Assembly (NCBI GenBank): GCA_020632995.1
Contig: JACKEN010000001.1
Span: 838,001-902,000 of the forward strand
DNA: 64,000 nucleotides
Direction of reading: 5' to 3'
Source of the DNA: Deltaproteobacteria bacterium
GTDB taxonomy: Bacteria; Myxococcota; Kuafuiibacteriia; Kuafuiibacteriales; Kuafuiibacteriaceae
Shown here piece after piece: positions 16,443 through 24,673 of the stretch. The notes under the pieces are model-generated. The model was not told the DNA's origin and made no database searches. It saw only the letters and a list, made by a program, of their open reading frames with translations. The position numbers and the translations under genes were made by a program. Each line of letters begins with the position of its first letter. Position 1 is the stretch's first letter.

Positions 16443-18836
16443 ATGACCAAGACCAAGACGCTCGTGGCACTGGCGGCCGCCGCCTGGGTGGCCGGCTGCT
16501 CCGGCGGCGAGACCGGCCCCGGTACCGACGCGGGGGTCCCCGACGGGGGCGAGATCCCGGACGTGTGCACCGACGAGGCGCCCTGCGCCCTGACTCCGGG
16601 CGAGCGCGCCACCGAGTACATCGGTGAGGTCGGGGACGTGGATCCCTACACCTTCGACGTCCCGGCGGCGGGGCGGGTGATCCGGGTGGTGGTCGAGAAC
16701 GACGCCGACTTCTCGCCCGTCCGACTGCAGGTCGCCTTGTCAGCCCCTGACGGGACCGCGGTCGACAACCAGCGCTTCGTCGGCAACGGCCGGCAGCGGG
16801 TCGAGCTGCAGGTCGTGGCCCCCGCCGCGGGCACGTACTCCCTCACCGTGGCCGACGTGGGCAGCGACGGCGCGGATCGCCGCAACCCCTACTTCGTCAC
16901 CGTCGACATCCTGAGCGAGACCGACGAGAACGAGGACAACAACAACAAGGATGAGGCCACCGTGCTGACCGCCGGGGCGGCCACGAGCGGCACGATCGGC
17001 TTCCAGGGCGACGAGGACTGGTTCGCGATCGACGTGGGCGCCAACCAGCTCGTGCAGGTGCAGATGAGCGTGGGCGGCACCTCCGACGTGCACCTGCAGT
17101 GGTCGCTCTTCGATCCCTCGGGGACGGTGCGGATCGCGCAGTCCGACGAGCCCACCGACGGCACCCTGTGGCCGGTCGAGAACCGGGCGGTGGGGAACGC
17201 GGCGGGTCGATACCTCTTGCAGGTGATCGACGATCCGGCGGACGGCCAGGACGCCGACCTCTCCCGGGTCTACGTGCTCACGGTCCAGCTGGTGGCGGAG
17301 CCCGACGTGCATGAGCAGGCCGCGCCGAACGACACCCCGGCCACCGCCACCGCGGTGAGCCCCGGCACGCCGGTCACCGGCTACGTGGCCGCCACCAGCG
17401 ACGTGGACTACTACGCGGTGCAGGTCACGCGCCCGAACCAGCTCATCCGGGTGCGGGCCCAGATGCCCAGCGCGAGCCCGGTCGACCTGAACTTCTCGGT
17501 GCTGATGCCCGACGGCGAGACGCTGATCTGCGAGGCTCGGGACGGCGACCTCTGCCTCGCCTACCGCTTCGTGCGGGACGGCTCGGAGGGGCCGGCGGAT
17601 CTGATCACCGCCCACGTGGCGGAGACCCCCGGCACCTACTACGTGATGGTGGGCGACCAGCAGGACAACGAGTTCGACACCGGCACCGCCTACACCGTGA
17701 CCATCGATCTGCCGGCCGAGCCCGACACCCACGAGACCTACGCCCTCGACGGGCGCGACACCGCGGTGCCGGTCATCACCAGCACCAACGGCGCGACGCT
17801 CCAGTTCCCCTGGGTGGAGGGCTACATCTCGCACGCGGGCGACGAGGACTGGTACTCGTTCGACATCCCCGGTCCCCAGAGCACCGATCCGGCCCAGAAC
17901 GGCGACTGGATGGTCACCCTGGAGCTCCAGATGCCCGCGCCCACCCCGGTGGAGCTGCAGGCCTTCTTCTACGGCCCGAGGAACAGCCCGCGCGAGAGCT
18001 ACTCCGGCTACGGGCGCCGCTGCCGCGATCCCAGCCCGAACGATCCCTTCAACTGCCAGTTCCCGGACGCCGAGAACGGGTTCGACGTCTCCTTCGGCGC
18101 CCCGAGCGAGTGCTTCGTGGTGTTCCGCGAGGTGACCACGGTGGGGCCGCACTACTTCCGGATCACCGATCTCGATCGCGACGACTTCGACATCGCGGCC
18201 ACCGGGCGCTACCGCTTCAGGGTGCGGGTGGACGCAACCTGTCCTGCCAACTCGGTGCATGGTGTGCATGGGGTTCAGAACGGCCGAACGGCGCGGCCCT
18301 CGCTATCGGAGCGGGTGTGCGCCCAGGAACCGGAGCATGTCGAGCTCACGGTCGGGTCCGATCACTGTGCCACCCGAGTCCCGCACCCCGTCCGGCCACA
18401 GCAGGTGGTTGAAGTAGCACAGGCAGTCCACGTCTCGGTCCGAGGTCGCGCAGGACGCGGTGCGCGGTGGCGGGCAGGTCGGGCCGAGGTCGTGGCAGGT
18501 GTTGGCGTCGCGATTGAAGCCCTCGCCCGACTCGTAGCCCCCCAGGAGGAGCGGCGTGATGTCGAGTCGCCCGCGGGCTCGGGCCAACCAGGCGGTGGTG
18601 TCATAGCCCGGCTCGGGATGGAAGCACGCCGCCTGGGCTTGGTCGCAGGGGACGGCATAGTCACAGGTCCGGTACAGCAGCTGGATGGGCACGGACGACG
18701 TGGGCACCTGGCTCAGCGCGCACGCGGGGCCGGGGAGCAGCGCGTCGCTCTGAGGATCGCGCTCCACGCCGGCGAACGGATCAGCCGTGGCGAAGACGGA
18801 CGCGGCAGCAATCCGATAGCCCGCCCCGGTCGGTGA
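16443..18836 (+). CDS. Lipoprotein with repeated pre-peptidase C-terminal-like domains; abnormal 3' end
   Basis: The start MTKTKTLVALAAAAWVAGC lies five bases after the VWA paralog, with a lipobox at Cys19 and a TDAGVPDGG tether. Four beta-sandwich units of PPC type follow, marked by GDVDPYTFDV, GDEDWFAIDV, SDVDYYAVQV and GDEDWYSFDI. Protein-like sequence ends near residue 600 (about 18240). Beyond it the frame stays open to 18836 only because it runs antisense through the esterase gene, giving about 200 Gly/Arg-rich residues of shadow sequence. The native stop seems lost through truncation, frameshift or rearrangement. PPC domains usually sit in secreted enzymes; none is visible here. Confidence 0.75.
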   Translation: MTKTKTLVALAAAAWVAGCSGGETGPGTDAGVPDGGEIPDVCTDEAPCALTPGERATEYIGEVGDVDPYTFDVPAAGRVIRVVVENDADFSPVRLQVALSAPDGTAVDNQRFVGNGRQRVELQVVAPAAGTYSLTVADVGSDGADRRNPYFVTVDILSETDENEDNNNKDEATVLTAGAATSGTIGFQGDEDWFAIDVGANQLVQVQMSVGGTSDVHLQWSLFDPSGTVRIAQSDEPTDGTLWPVENRAVGNAAGRYLLQVIDDPADGQDADLSRVYVLTVQLVAEPDVHEQAAPNDTPATATAVSPGTPVTGYVAATSDVDYYAVQVTRPNQLIRVRAQMPSASPVDLNFSVLMPDGETLICEARDGDLCLAYRFVRDGSEGPADLITAHVAETPGTYYVMVGDQQDNEFDTGTAYTVTIDLPAEPDTHETYALDGRDTAVPVITSTNGATLQFPWVEGYISHAGDEDWYSFDIPGPQSTDPAQNGDWMVTLELQMPAPTPVELQAFFYGPRNSPRESYSGYGRRCRDPSPNDPFNCQFPDAENGFDVSFGAPSECFVVFREVTTVGPHYFRITDLDRDDFDIAATGRYRFRVRVDATCPANSVHGVHGVQNGRTARPSLSERVCAQEPEHVELTVGSDHCATRVPHPVRPQQVVEVAQAVHVSVRGRAGRGARWRAGRAEVVAGVGVAIEALARLVAPQEERRDVESPAGSGQPGGGVIARLGMEARRLGLVAGDGIVTGPVQQLDGHGRRGHLAQRARGAGEQRVALRIALHAGERISRGEDGRGSNPIARPGR

Positions 18837-19583
18837 GTGTCGGGCAATGGCAAGGAGTTGGCCGAAGAACCCTCCGTTGGACCAGCCCATCACGTAGATG
18901 CGCGAGGGATCGACACCCTCGGGCAGGAGGGACGCGACGAGCGCGTCTACCGCCGCCACGTCCGGGTTCGCGGACGGGTACCCGAGGTCCCGGAACAGGA
19001 AGTCGTGGTGGCGCCCATCTCGGTCCGCCACCGTGGGGTAGTGCAGGTTGCGGCCGTGCAGGGCGGCTATGAAGAAGCCGCGAGTGCCGTCGGGCCACTC
19101 GTGCGCTTGCAGCCGATTCACGAGCTGGGTCGACAGCGCCAGCGTGTCGGCGCCGTCGGCGCCGCCGGGGTGAAAGAACAAGATCAACGGCCTTGGCTCT
19201 GCCGCGGAGGCTCCTGATGGGCGGGCCACGCAAGCAAACCTGCGGAACCCCGCAACCTCGATGCGCTCGGTGGTGAGCGCCGGGTGGGCGCACCGCGGCG
19301 CAGGGCTCGGCTCGGTGATGACCCGGGCGCCCACATCACTCGCGGGTCGAACGCATGGATTCTGTGGAGTGCAGGCCGCGAGCGGCATGGCCAGACCCGT
19401 CGATGGGGCACAAGGCTCGCTGGTCGCATCCGCACTCGCACCACCGTCGAGGGGACCCGCGTCTGGCCCTGGGCCTGCGTCGTCGATCCCGCCGTCCGGC
19501 GTCGGCACGCTGGCGTCATCGCGGCTGTTCGAGCTGCACGCGGCAAGCAGGAGGAGGACCACGGCTGCGCAAGCTCGGCCCAT
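18303..19583 (-). CDS. Lipoprotein esterase, alpha/beta hydrolase of PHB-depolymerase type
   Basis: 426 residues from the ATG at 19583, giving the signal peptide MGRACAAVVLLLLAAC (Cys16) and then an Asp/Gly-rich tether (DAGPGPDAGPLDGG). The hydrolase core starts near residue 115 (RPLILFFHPGGADG, oxyanion-loop-like). The nucleophile elbow GWSNGG is near residue 233, and several cysteines probably form disulfides. This arrangement fits the LpqC/feruloyl-esterase/PHB-depolymerase group; the substrate is unknown. It begins two bases after the upstream stop. Codon third positions look less GC-rich than in the neighbours, and its 3' half lies antisense to the open frame of the PPC lipoprotein, so recent acquisition is possible. 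Confidence 0.82.
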   Translation of the reverse strand: MGRACAAVVLLLLAACSSNSRDDASVPTPDGGIDDAGPGPDAGPLDGGASADATSEPCAPSTGLAMPLAACTPQNPCVRPASDVGARVITEPSPAPRCAHPALTTERIEVAGFRRFACVARPSGASAAEPRPLILFFHPGGADGADTLALSTQLVNRLQAHEWPDGTRGFFIAALHGRNLHYPTVADRDGRHHDFLFRDLGYPSANPDVAAVDALVASLLPEGVDPSRIYVMGWSNGGFFGQLLAIARHSPTGAGYRIAAASVFATADPFAGVERDPQSDALLPGPACALSQVPTSSVPIQLLYRTCDYAVPCDQAQAACFHPEPGYDTTAWLARARGRLDITPLLLGGYESGEGFNRDANTCHDLGPTCPPPRTASCATSDRDVDCLCYFNHLLWPDGVRDSGGTVIGPDRELDMLRFLGAHPLR

Positions 19584-19585
19584 GA

Positions 19586-20698
19586 CTACGCGACATCCAT
19601 GGCCACGTTGCGGATCCCATCCGCCAACAGCCGATCCCGCTCCACCCCTGGCACCAGCTCGCCGTGCCACTTGTCGTGGCTCACCCCCAAAGGTGAGAGC
19701 CCGGCGGCGGCCGCGTCACCGCTCATGTACTTCCCCGCCGTGATCTGTTGGCCGCCCGCCACCGACGCCTCGAGGTACGCCATCGGCGCCGCCACCCCGT
19801 CGGACAGCGCCAACGCGCGTTGCCGACCCCCACCTGCCACCAGGTCCATGAACACCGCGGCCCGATCCACCGCAACCTGGCCTGCGTCGTTCAGGTAGGC
19901 CAGGTTGCGCCCCTTGCCCGGGTACTCGCTCGGCGTCACCGCGTGCTTGTGGCGCCAGGCCGCGGGCATGCTCGACACCTCCAGCGCCTCGAGGCCGAAG
20001 TAGTTCTCCATGCTCACCGCCAGGGCGTTCCTGCCCTCGGCCTGGGCCCGCGCCAGCCCGCTGGCGATGGTGCTCTCGGCCTGGCCCACGTCGGGGAGGG
20101 TGGTGCGCTGCACCGCGCCCCGCACCCCCTCCGCGAGGCCCACCGGCTGCTCCGGCACCCCGGAGTCCACCTTCACGGTCTGGAGGGTCACGTACGCGCC
20201 CTCCACCCGGAGGGGCTTGTCGGGATCCAGGCCCCGCGCCGCGATCGCGTCGAGGACGTCGTCGGCGCTGAAGCCGGGGAAGCGGGCCGAGAGCGCCTCG
20301 ACCAGGCGCTCGAGGGCAGGGCGCCACTTCAGCTGCTTGGCCGAGGTGACGAAGAGCTCGAAGCGGGGGGCGCCGCCGGGGCCATCCAGCGCCACCGCGC
20401 CGAGGTCGAGGCGCGCCCCGAACGAGATCCCCGGCAAGTCGACTTGCACCTTGCCGGCCGGGGCGGGGACGACGAAGCTCCCGAACCCAGCCTGATCTCG
20501 GTAGGCGCGCCCCAGCTGCACCTCGGCCGGGTAGCGGGCGCCCGCGACGGGCTGGGCGCCGAGGGCGAAGGCGGCGGGGGTCTCCTTCACGGTGCTCTCC
20601 ACCCGGGTGCGGCGGGCGGGGCCGCCCACCGGGCCCGGCGCGCGATCCGGTCGGTCGACGCCATCGCCCGCCTCGATCGGGGACGGAGCGCACCTCAC
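19586..20698 (-). CDS. Hypothetical protein, operon partner of the esterase
   Basis: Up to 370 residues. The N-terminal 32 residues are Arg/Pro-rich, and a GTG at 20602 (ESTVKETPAAFALGAQPVAG) may be the real start. The middle has alternating strand and helix with a KQLKWRPALERLVEALSARFPGFSADDVL segment. The C-terminal half is Ala/Gly-rich, with a GLSPLGVSHDKWHGELVPG motif. No signal peptide, membrane helix or known catalytic motif is apparent. It sits between a small lipoprotein (67 bases upstream) and the esterase (2 bases downstream), so it belongs to the same transcript. Function unknown. Confidence 0.65.
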   Translation of the reverse strand: MRCAPSPIEAGDGVDRPDRAPGPVGGPARRTRVESTVKETPAAFALGAQPVAGARYPAEVQLGRAYRDQAGFGSFVVPAPAGKVQVDLPGISFGARLDLGAVALDGPGGAPRFELFVTSAKQLKWRPALERLVEALSARFPGFSADDVLDAIAARGLDPDKPLRVEGAYVTLQTVKVDSGVPEQPVGLAEGVRGAVQRTTLPDVGQAESTIASGLARAQAEGRNALAVSMENYFGLEALEVSSMPAAWRHKHAVTPSEYPGKGRNLAYLNDAGQVAVDRAAVFMDLVAGGGRQRALALSDGVAAPMAYLEASVAGGQQITAGKYMSGDAAAAGLSPLGVSHDKWHGELVPGVERDRLLADGIRNVAMDVA

Positions 20699-20764
20699 CC
20701 GCGTGGGCGGGCGCCTCCCCGGCCCTGGGCGAAGGGCGCCCCGTCGGCGGGGGCACGCGCGACA

Positions 20765-21289
20765 CTACTGGTCCCGCTCGTCGCGGCAGGTCTCGCCGCC
20801 GTCCTCGGTGGCCTCGGGCGGCTTCGGGCCCGCGTCCCAGTTCTCGACCCCGCCGTCCACGTCCCCCTCGGGGGCGGCGCGCCCGAGCACCGAGATCCGC
20901 AGGGTGGGGTAGTTCTCGGCGTTCGACTTCACCACCAGCTCCGCGTAGTCCCAGCCCGCCGCGGTCGGCTGATAGTTGAGCTGCACCAGGGCCTTCTCGT
21001 AGGTCTCCACCACCGTGAGGTCGGGGCCGTTCTTCGTGAAGAAGCCGCGCGTGTCGCCCTCGACCTCCACCGACTCGATCACCAGCTGCTGACGGCCCTT
21101 GTTCTCGAGCTGCACCGGGATCGAGCGGACGTCGCCCACCCGGATCAGGTCGTAGTTCAGGCACAGCGGGGCCACGTCGGGCAGGATCTGCGGCAACTCG
21201 TACTGCGGACCGGCGTCGGCCGGGGTGTCCTCGCCGGAGCAGGCCGCCGCGGCCAGGGTCAGAGCAAAAACGGTCACGATACGCTTCAT
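20765..21289 (-). CDS. Small lipoprotein with Ig-like (HYDIN/ASPM-type) domain
   Basis: 174 residues. The ATG at 21289 follows AGGTGG with seven bases' spacing, supporting this start over the ATG three codons upstream. MKRIVTVFALTLAAAAC gives the lipobox (Cys17), then a TPADAGP tether. The central 100 residues (VGDVRSIPVQLENKGRQQLV through AELVVKSNAENYPTLRISVLG) match the choice-of-anchor/HYDIN-type Ig fold that recognises or packs against surface structures. The C-terminus is Asp/Gly-rich (DGGVENWDAG). It starts two bases after the PEGA gene stops. Confidence 0.75.
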   Translation of the reverse strand: MKRIVTVFALTLAAAACSGEDTPADAGPQYELPQILPDVAPLCLNYDLIRVGDVRSIPVQLENKGRQQLVIESVEVEGDTRGFFTKNGPDLTVVETYEKALVQLNYQPTAAGWDYAELVVKSNAENYPTLRISVLGRAAPEGDVDGGVENWDAGPKPPEATEDGGETCRDERDQ

Positions 21290-21291
21290 GA

Positions 21292-22431
21292 TCACCACCT
21301 GAACATCACTTGGGCGCCGTTCGGCCCCGCCGAGACCGCCGCCGCACCACCTCCGGCGCCGTAGGCCTCATATCGATCCGGATCCTCGGACACCATGAAC
21401 AGCACCACCGACGCCACCGCCGACACCACGCCGGAGATCGCCAGGCCGAGGGCCACGGAGTCCTGGGTCTCGATGCTGTCGACGGTGCCGGTCACGTCGT
21501 GGGCGTAGCCCTCCGCCGTCGCGCAGTAGTTGCTGCCGTTGTAGCTCGGGTTCTGGACCGAGCAGACCGCGGAGTTCTGGGTGAGGTAGTTCTTGTTCAC
21601 CAGATCGTCGAAGCGCGCGTCGCTCACCAGCTTGAGGGCCAGGCCGGTGCCGAGGAGGGCCGCGCCCACCCCCGCGGTGGCCCACGCCGAGCCCCGCAGC
21701 ACCCGGTTCCGCCCCGCGTAGTCCTCGATGAAGGCCTGGCTGGGCACGAGCGAGACCGGCTCGACCAGCGCCTGGTTCGGCGGCACGTCCACCGTCTTGG
21801 CGTAGGCAAGGTAGCCTTCCTTCTCGATCAGGATCTCGTGGGCCCCCATCGCCACCTCGAGGCGGCCGGCGAGGGGCGTGATCCCGATGAGCCGCCCGTC
21901 GAGCTTCACCTGCGCCCCGCGCTCCCGCGCGTCGAGCACCAGGTAGCCCTTCTTGTCGGCCAACAGCGGCTGCACCAGGAGCTTGGTGGCCTGCTCGGCC
22001 TCCGCCAGCAGGAGGCCCGCCTCGCTGATCTTGCGGCTGACCCGGTTCGTCGCCTGGGCCTTCGAGATGTCGAGGAGCACCAGGCTCACGCTGTAGACGT
22101 TCGCGATCTTCGAGACGTCGCCGTAGACCAGGTAGTCCACCCCGAGCGCGCCGCCGATCTCCGCCATGCACGCTGCGTCGACCGAGCCGGTGCACTGCTG
22201 CTTGGTCTGCTCCAGCTGGAGCATCCGCTTGATGTCCTCGCGGGTGATGACCTGGAAGACCCGGAGCTGCGCCAGGGTGTTACCCACCTCGGTGGTCAGC
22301 GCGCCGGCCGCGGCCTCGTCGACGCCGCGCCCGGCCAGATCCATCACCGCGATGGGGACGCGCCCCTGGGCCAGGGCGGACGGCGCCCACAGCGTGAGGG
22401 CCAGCGCGACGGCGAGGACCGGGCGGGACAT
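21292..22431 (-). CDS. CsgG/LpoB-like N-domain plus PEGA-domain protein
   Basis: 379 residues with a signal peptide (ending APSALAQG). Residues 25-140 resemble the CsgG/TolB-N fold common in Myxococcota envelope proteins (RVPIAVMDLAGRGVDEAAAG, VITREDIKRMLQLEQ, LGVDYLVYGDV). Residues about 170-232 form a PEGA domain (YLVLDARERGAQVKLDGRLI, then AMGAHEILIEKEGYLAY). Two hydrophobic segments follow (about 245-265 and 325-345). PEGA domains are surface or wall-binding modules. As the first gene of the minus-strand operon running to the esterase, it may be an envelope scaffold; no enzyme motif is present. Confidence 0.8.
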   Translation of the reverse strand: MSRPVLAVALALTLWAPSALAQGRVPIAVMDLAGRGVDEAAAGALTTEVGNTLAQLRVFQVITREDIKRMLQLEQTKQQCTGSVDAACMAEIGGALGVDYLVYGDVSKIANVYSVSLVLLDISKAQATNRVSRKISEAGLLLAEAEQATKLLVQPLLADKKGYLVLDARERGAQVKLDGRLIGITPLAGRLEVAMGAHEILIEKEGYLAYAKTVDVPPNQALVEPVSLVPSQAFIEDYAGRNRVLRGSAWATAGVGAALLGTGLALKLVSDARFDDLVNKNYLTQNSAVCSVQNPSYNGSNYCATAEGYAHDVTGTVDSIETQDSVALGLAISGVVSAVASVVLFMVSEDPDRYEAYGAGGGAAAVSAGPNGAQVMFRW

Positions 22432-22466
22432 GGGAGGCCAGGATTAGCGCAGGTTGGGGCGGCAGG

Positions 22467-23764
22467 CTACTGGCCGAACCCCACGATGGTGGCCTTCACC
22501 GCGGTGAAGGTGATGCCCACCGAATAGCCGTCCGCGATGTCCGGGGCCTGGGCGCAGGTATAGGGCTTCGTCCGATCCACCGGGTCGACCATCGCGCCCG
22601 GGCAGCCCATCGTCGTGCCGCCCGCGCAGGAGTCGTTCAGGCCGACCCCGTCACAACACACGTTGATGACGCCGTCGCCGTCGGTGTCGCGGACGCACTC
22701 GAGGCCGTCGAAGTCGAGGTCGACGTCGGGCTGGGGCCCGAGCAGGGTGCTGACCAGGTCGATGAGGGTCGAGTCCACGAACTGCACCGAGCAGCGGGGG
22801 CTGGGCGTCTTGCAGTAGGGGTTCTCGGTCTGGGCGAGGGTGTTGATCGGGACCGCGCCGCCGAGGAGCCCCTCGTCGAACTCGTCGAGGCTGGAGGGCA
22901 CGCGCCCGGACAGGAGCACCCGCTCCAGCCGGATCTCGGGGTGCGGCGGGCTCCCCACCGTCAGGGTGAACTGGATGGGCACCGGGGCGAGGGAGCGCAG
23001 CCGGCCGCGCTCGATGCGGGCCGGGGCGCGGGCGCGGGCCTGGGGCGGCAGGCCCGACAGGCTCTGCGGGTTGATCTTGAACTCACAGCAGGTGGTGAAG
23101 CCGGGCGGCACCTTGAAGTTGTTGGCGGGGAAGAAGGGGTCGTCCGCGTCGCGCGCGCCGTAGATCTTCACCGTCATCGAGGAGTCGTCGCCCGGTACGG
23201 CTCGTCGAGGCCGGCCAGCTCGAGCAAGAGGAGCGACTCGCCGCCCAGGAGGCCCTGGCGGATCTGGTCGTTCCCCAGCTCGCCGAGGTGCCACAGGAAG
23301 TTGTCGATGCAGCCGTCGGCCGTGCACTGGCCGTCGATGTCGAAGCCGCGGTCCTGCCCCGCGATCGCGATCTGGTTGATGATGAACGCGCGGCCCGACC
23401 CGGGCGGATCGTCCCACCCCTGGATCTCGTCCGGGACCCGCTCGACGTCGGGCTCGAAGTCCACTTGCGGGCGGACGAACTGGTACTGGCCCACGCAGCG
23501 CCCCACGCCGTTGCAGCGCAGGCCCTTGGGCCGGCAGGCGGTCGGGTTGTTCAGGCACTCGGGGGGCTTCTGGCAGTCCTGGTCCGAGAAGCACTCGGTC
23601 TCGCAGCGCCCCGCGGGCGAGCAGTAGCCCTGGTCGCCGCAATCGAAGTTGCTCTCGCAGCGCACCTGGCAACCCGGGCCGAGGGCGAAGCCGCCGGCCA
23701 TGGCGAGGACCGAGAGCGCGAACAGGGAGGAAGCCGGCAGGAGCCAGCCCTGGCGGTCGGACAT
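22467..23764 (-). CDS. Exported Cys-rich protein, interrupted by a frameshift at 23191-23193
   Basis: The 5' part (23764 to 23174, 196 residues) has an N-terminal hydrophobic segment and EGF-like cysteine repeats (CESNFDCGDQGYC, CFSDQDC), ending LLLLELAGLDEPYR before a TGA. The 3' part continues in another frame (GDDSSMTVKIYGARDADD to the TAG at 22467). Adding one G to the GGG run at 23191-23193 joins them into one protein of about 430 residues, which reads naturally across the junction. Alternatively the TGA overlaps an ATG (23177-23175), so a coupled second protein of 236 residues is formally possible. The function of this Myxococcota-style secreted protein is unknown. Confidence 0.7.
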
Positions 23765-23770
23765 GCCGGC

Positions 23771-23801
23771 ACTCTAACACAGGCGGGACTTCTGCTAAGG
23801 T
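23771..23801. promoter_or_regulatory. Divergent promoter region with two extended -10 elements
   Basis: The gap between divergent genes is only 45 bases. On the plus strand TGCTAAGGT (23793-23801) ends eight bases before the GTG at 23810. On the minus strand TGTTAGAGT (complement of 23771-23779) ends six bases before the ATG at 23764. Both fit TGnTAnnnT. Initiation from either would give leaderless or near-leaderless mRNAs. No -35 is obvious. Confidence 0.3.
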
Positions 23802-23809
23802 CCCTGGTC

Positions 23810-24673
23810 GTGGTTGTGCGCCGTGGGCTCTCCTCACCCCTCCTGGCGGCCCTGGTGGTGGCCGGGATCCTGCCGGCCGCCGACGCCCTGGCCCAGGCCA
23901 CGGGCGCCGAGTGTCGGCCCAATCCCCACCTGTCCCGGGCCAAGGACGAGTACGAGCGCCTGGAGTTCGATCGGGCCGGCCGGACCCTGCAGCGGGCCCT
24001 CGAGTACTCCAAGAACTGCCGCTGGGACCTGGCGGAGATCTACCGGCTCAAGGCCTTCGTCGACGCGGTGAACGCGGAGCGGGAGCGGTGCCAGCGCGCC
24101 TTCGAGATCCTGCTCGCGCTGGATCCCGAGTACGTGATGCCGGCCGACGTGCCCCCGAAGATCCAGGCGTGCTTCGACGACGCCAAGCGGGTGCCGGCCG
24201 AGCGCCGGGAGCTGGCGGTCCAGCACCAGGCGCCCCCGGAGGTGCAGGCCAACGCGCCGGTCTCGCTCCCGGTGCGTGGTGGATCCCCTTAGGTTGGTGG
24301 ACCAGGTCCAGGTCTACTTCCGACGGGACGGGGTGAAGGTCTACACCGTGGTCTCGGCCCGCGCGGACGAGAACGTCTCGATCGTCATCCCGGCCCTCGC
24401 GCTGCCCCCGGACGAGAAGGGTACGAGATGGAGTACTTCATCCGGGCGGTCGACCGCGGCACCCTGGCCGAGGCGGGGGAGGCCAAGAGCCCGCTCCGCC
24501 TGAAGGTCGCGCCGATGGACACCAGCTCCGGGGGCCCCCTCCCGGTCTGGGCGTGGATCGGCATCGGCGCGGTGGTGGTCGGCGGCGTGATCCTCGGGGT
24601 GGTCGCGGCCCAGGGCGGCGGCGACTCCATCACCCTCGGGATCCGCAACGGCGGCGTGGCGGGGGGGCAGTGA
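23810..24673 (+). CDS. Exported helical-repeat protein with C-terminal membrane anchor, two frameshifts
   Basis: The GTG start at 23810 gives a signal peptide ending ADALAQA and a TPR-like region (LSRAKDEYERLEFDRAGRTLQRALEYS). The frame stops at 24292 (TAG). The protein clearly resumes in the next frame (VDPLRLVDQVQVYFRRDG to PPDEKG) and then in a third (YEMEYFIRAVDRGTLAE), ending with a membrane helix (VWAWIGIGAVVVGGVILGVV) at 24673. One extra G near 24274-24280 and one in the GGG run at 24419-24421 restore a single protein of about 288 residues. The end overlaps the next start (TGATG). The function is unknown; the anchor suggests an inner-membrane periplasmic protein. Confidence 0.7.

Noticed and set aside
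24276..24503. A separate 75-codon gene
   Set aside because: Its first 50 codons continue the upstream protein and the rest is out of frame with the membrane anchor; it is the middle piece of one frameshifted gene.
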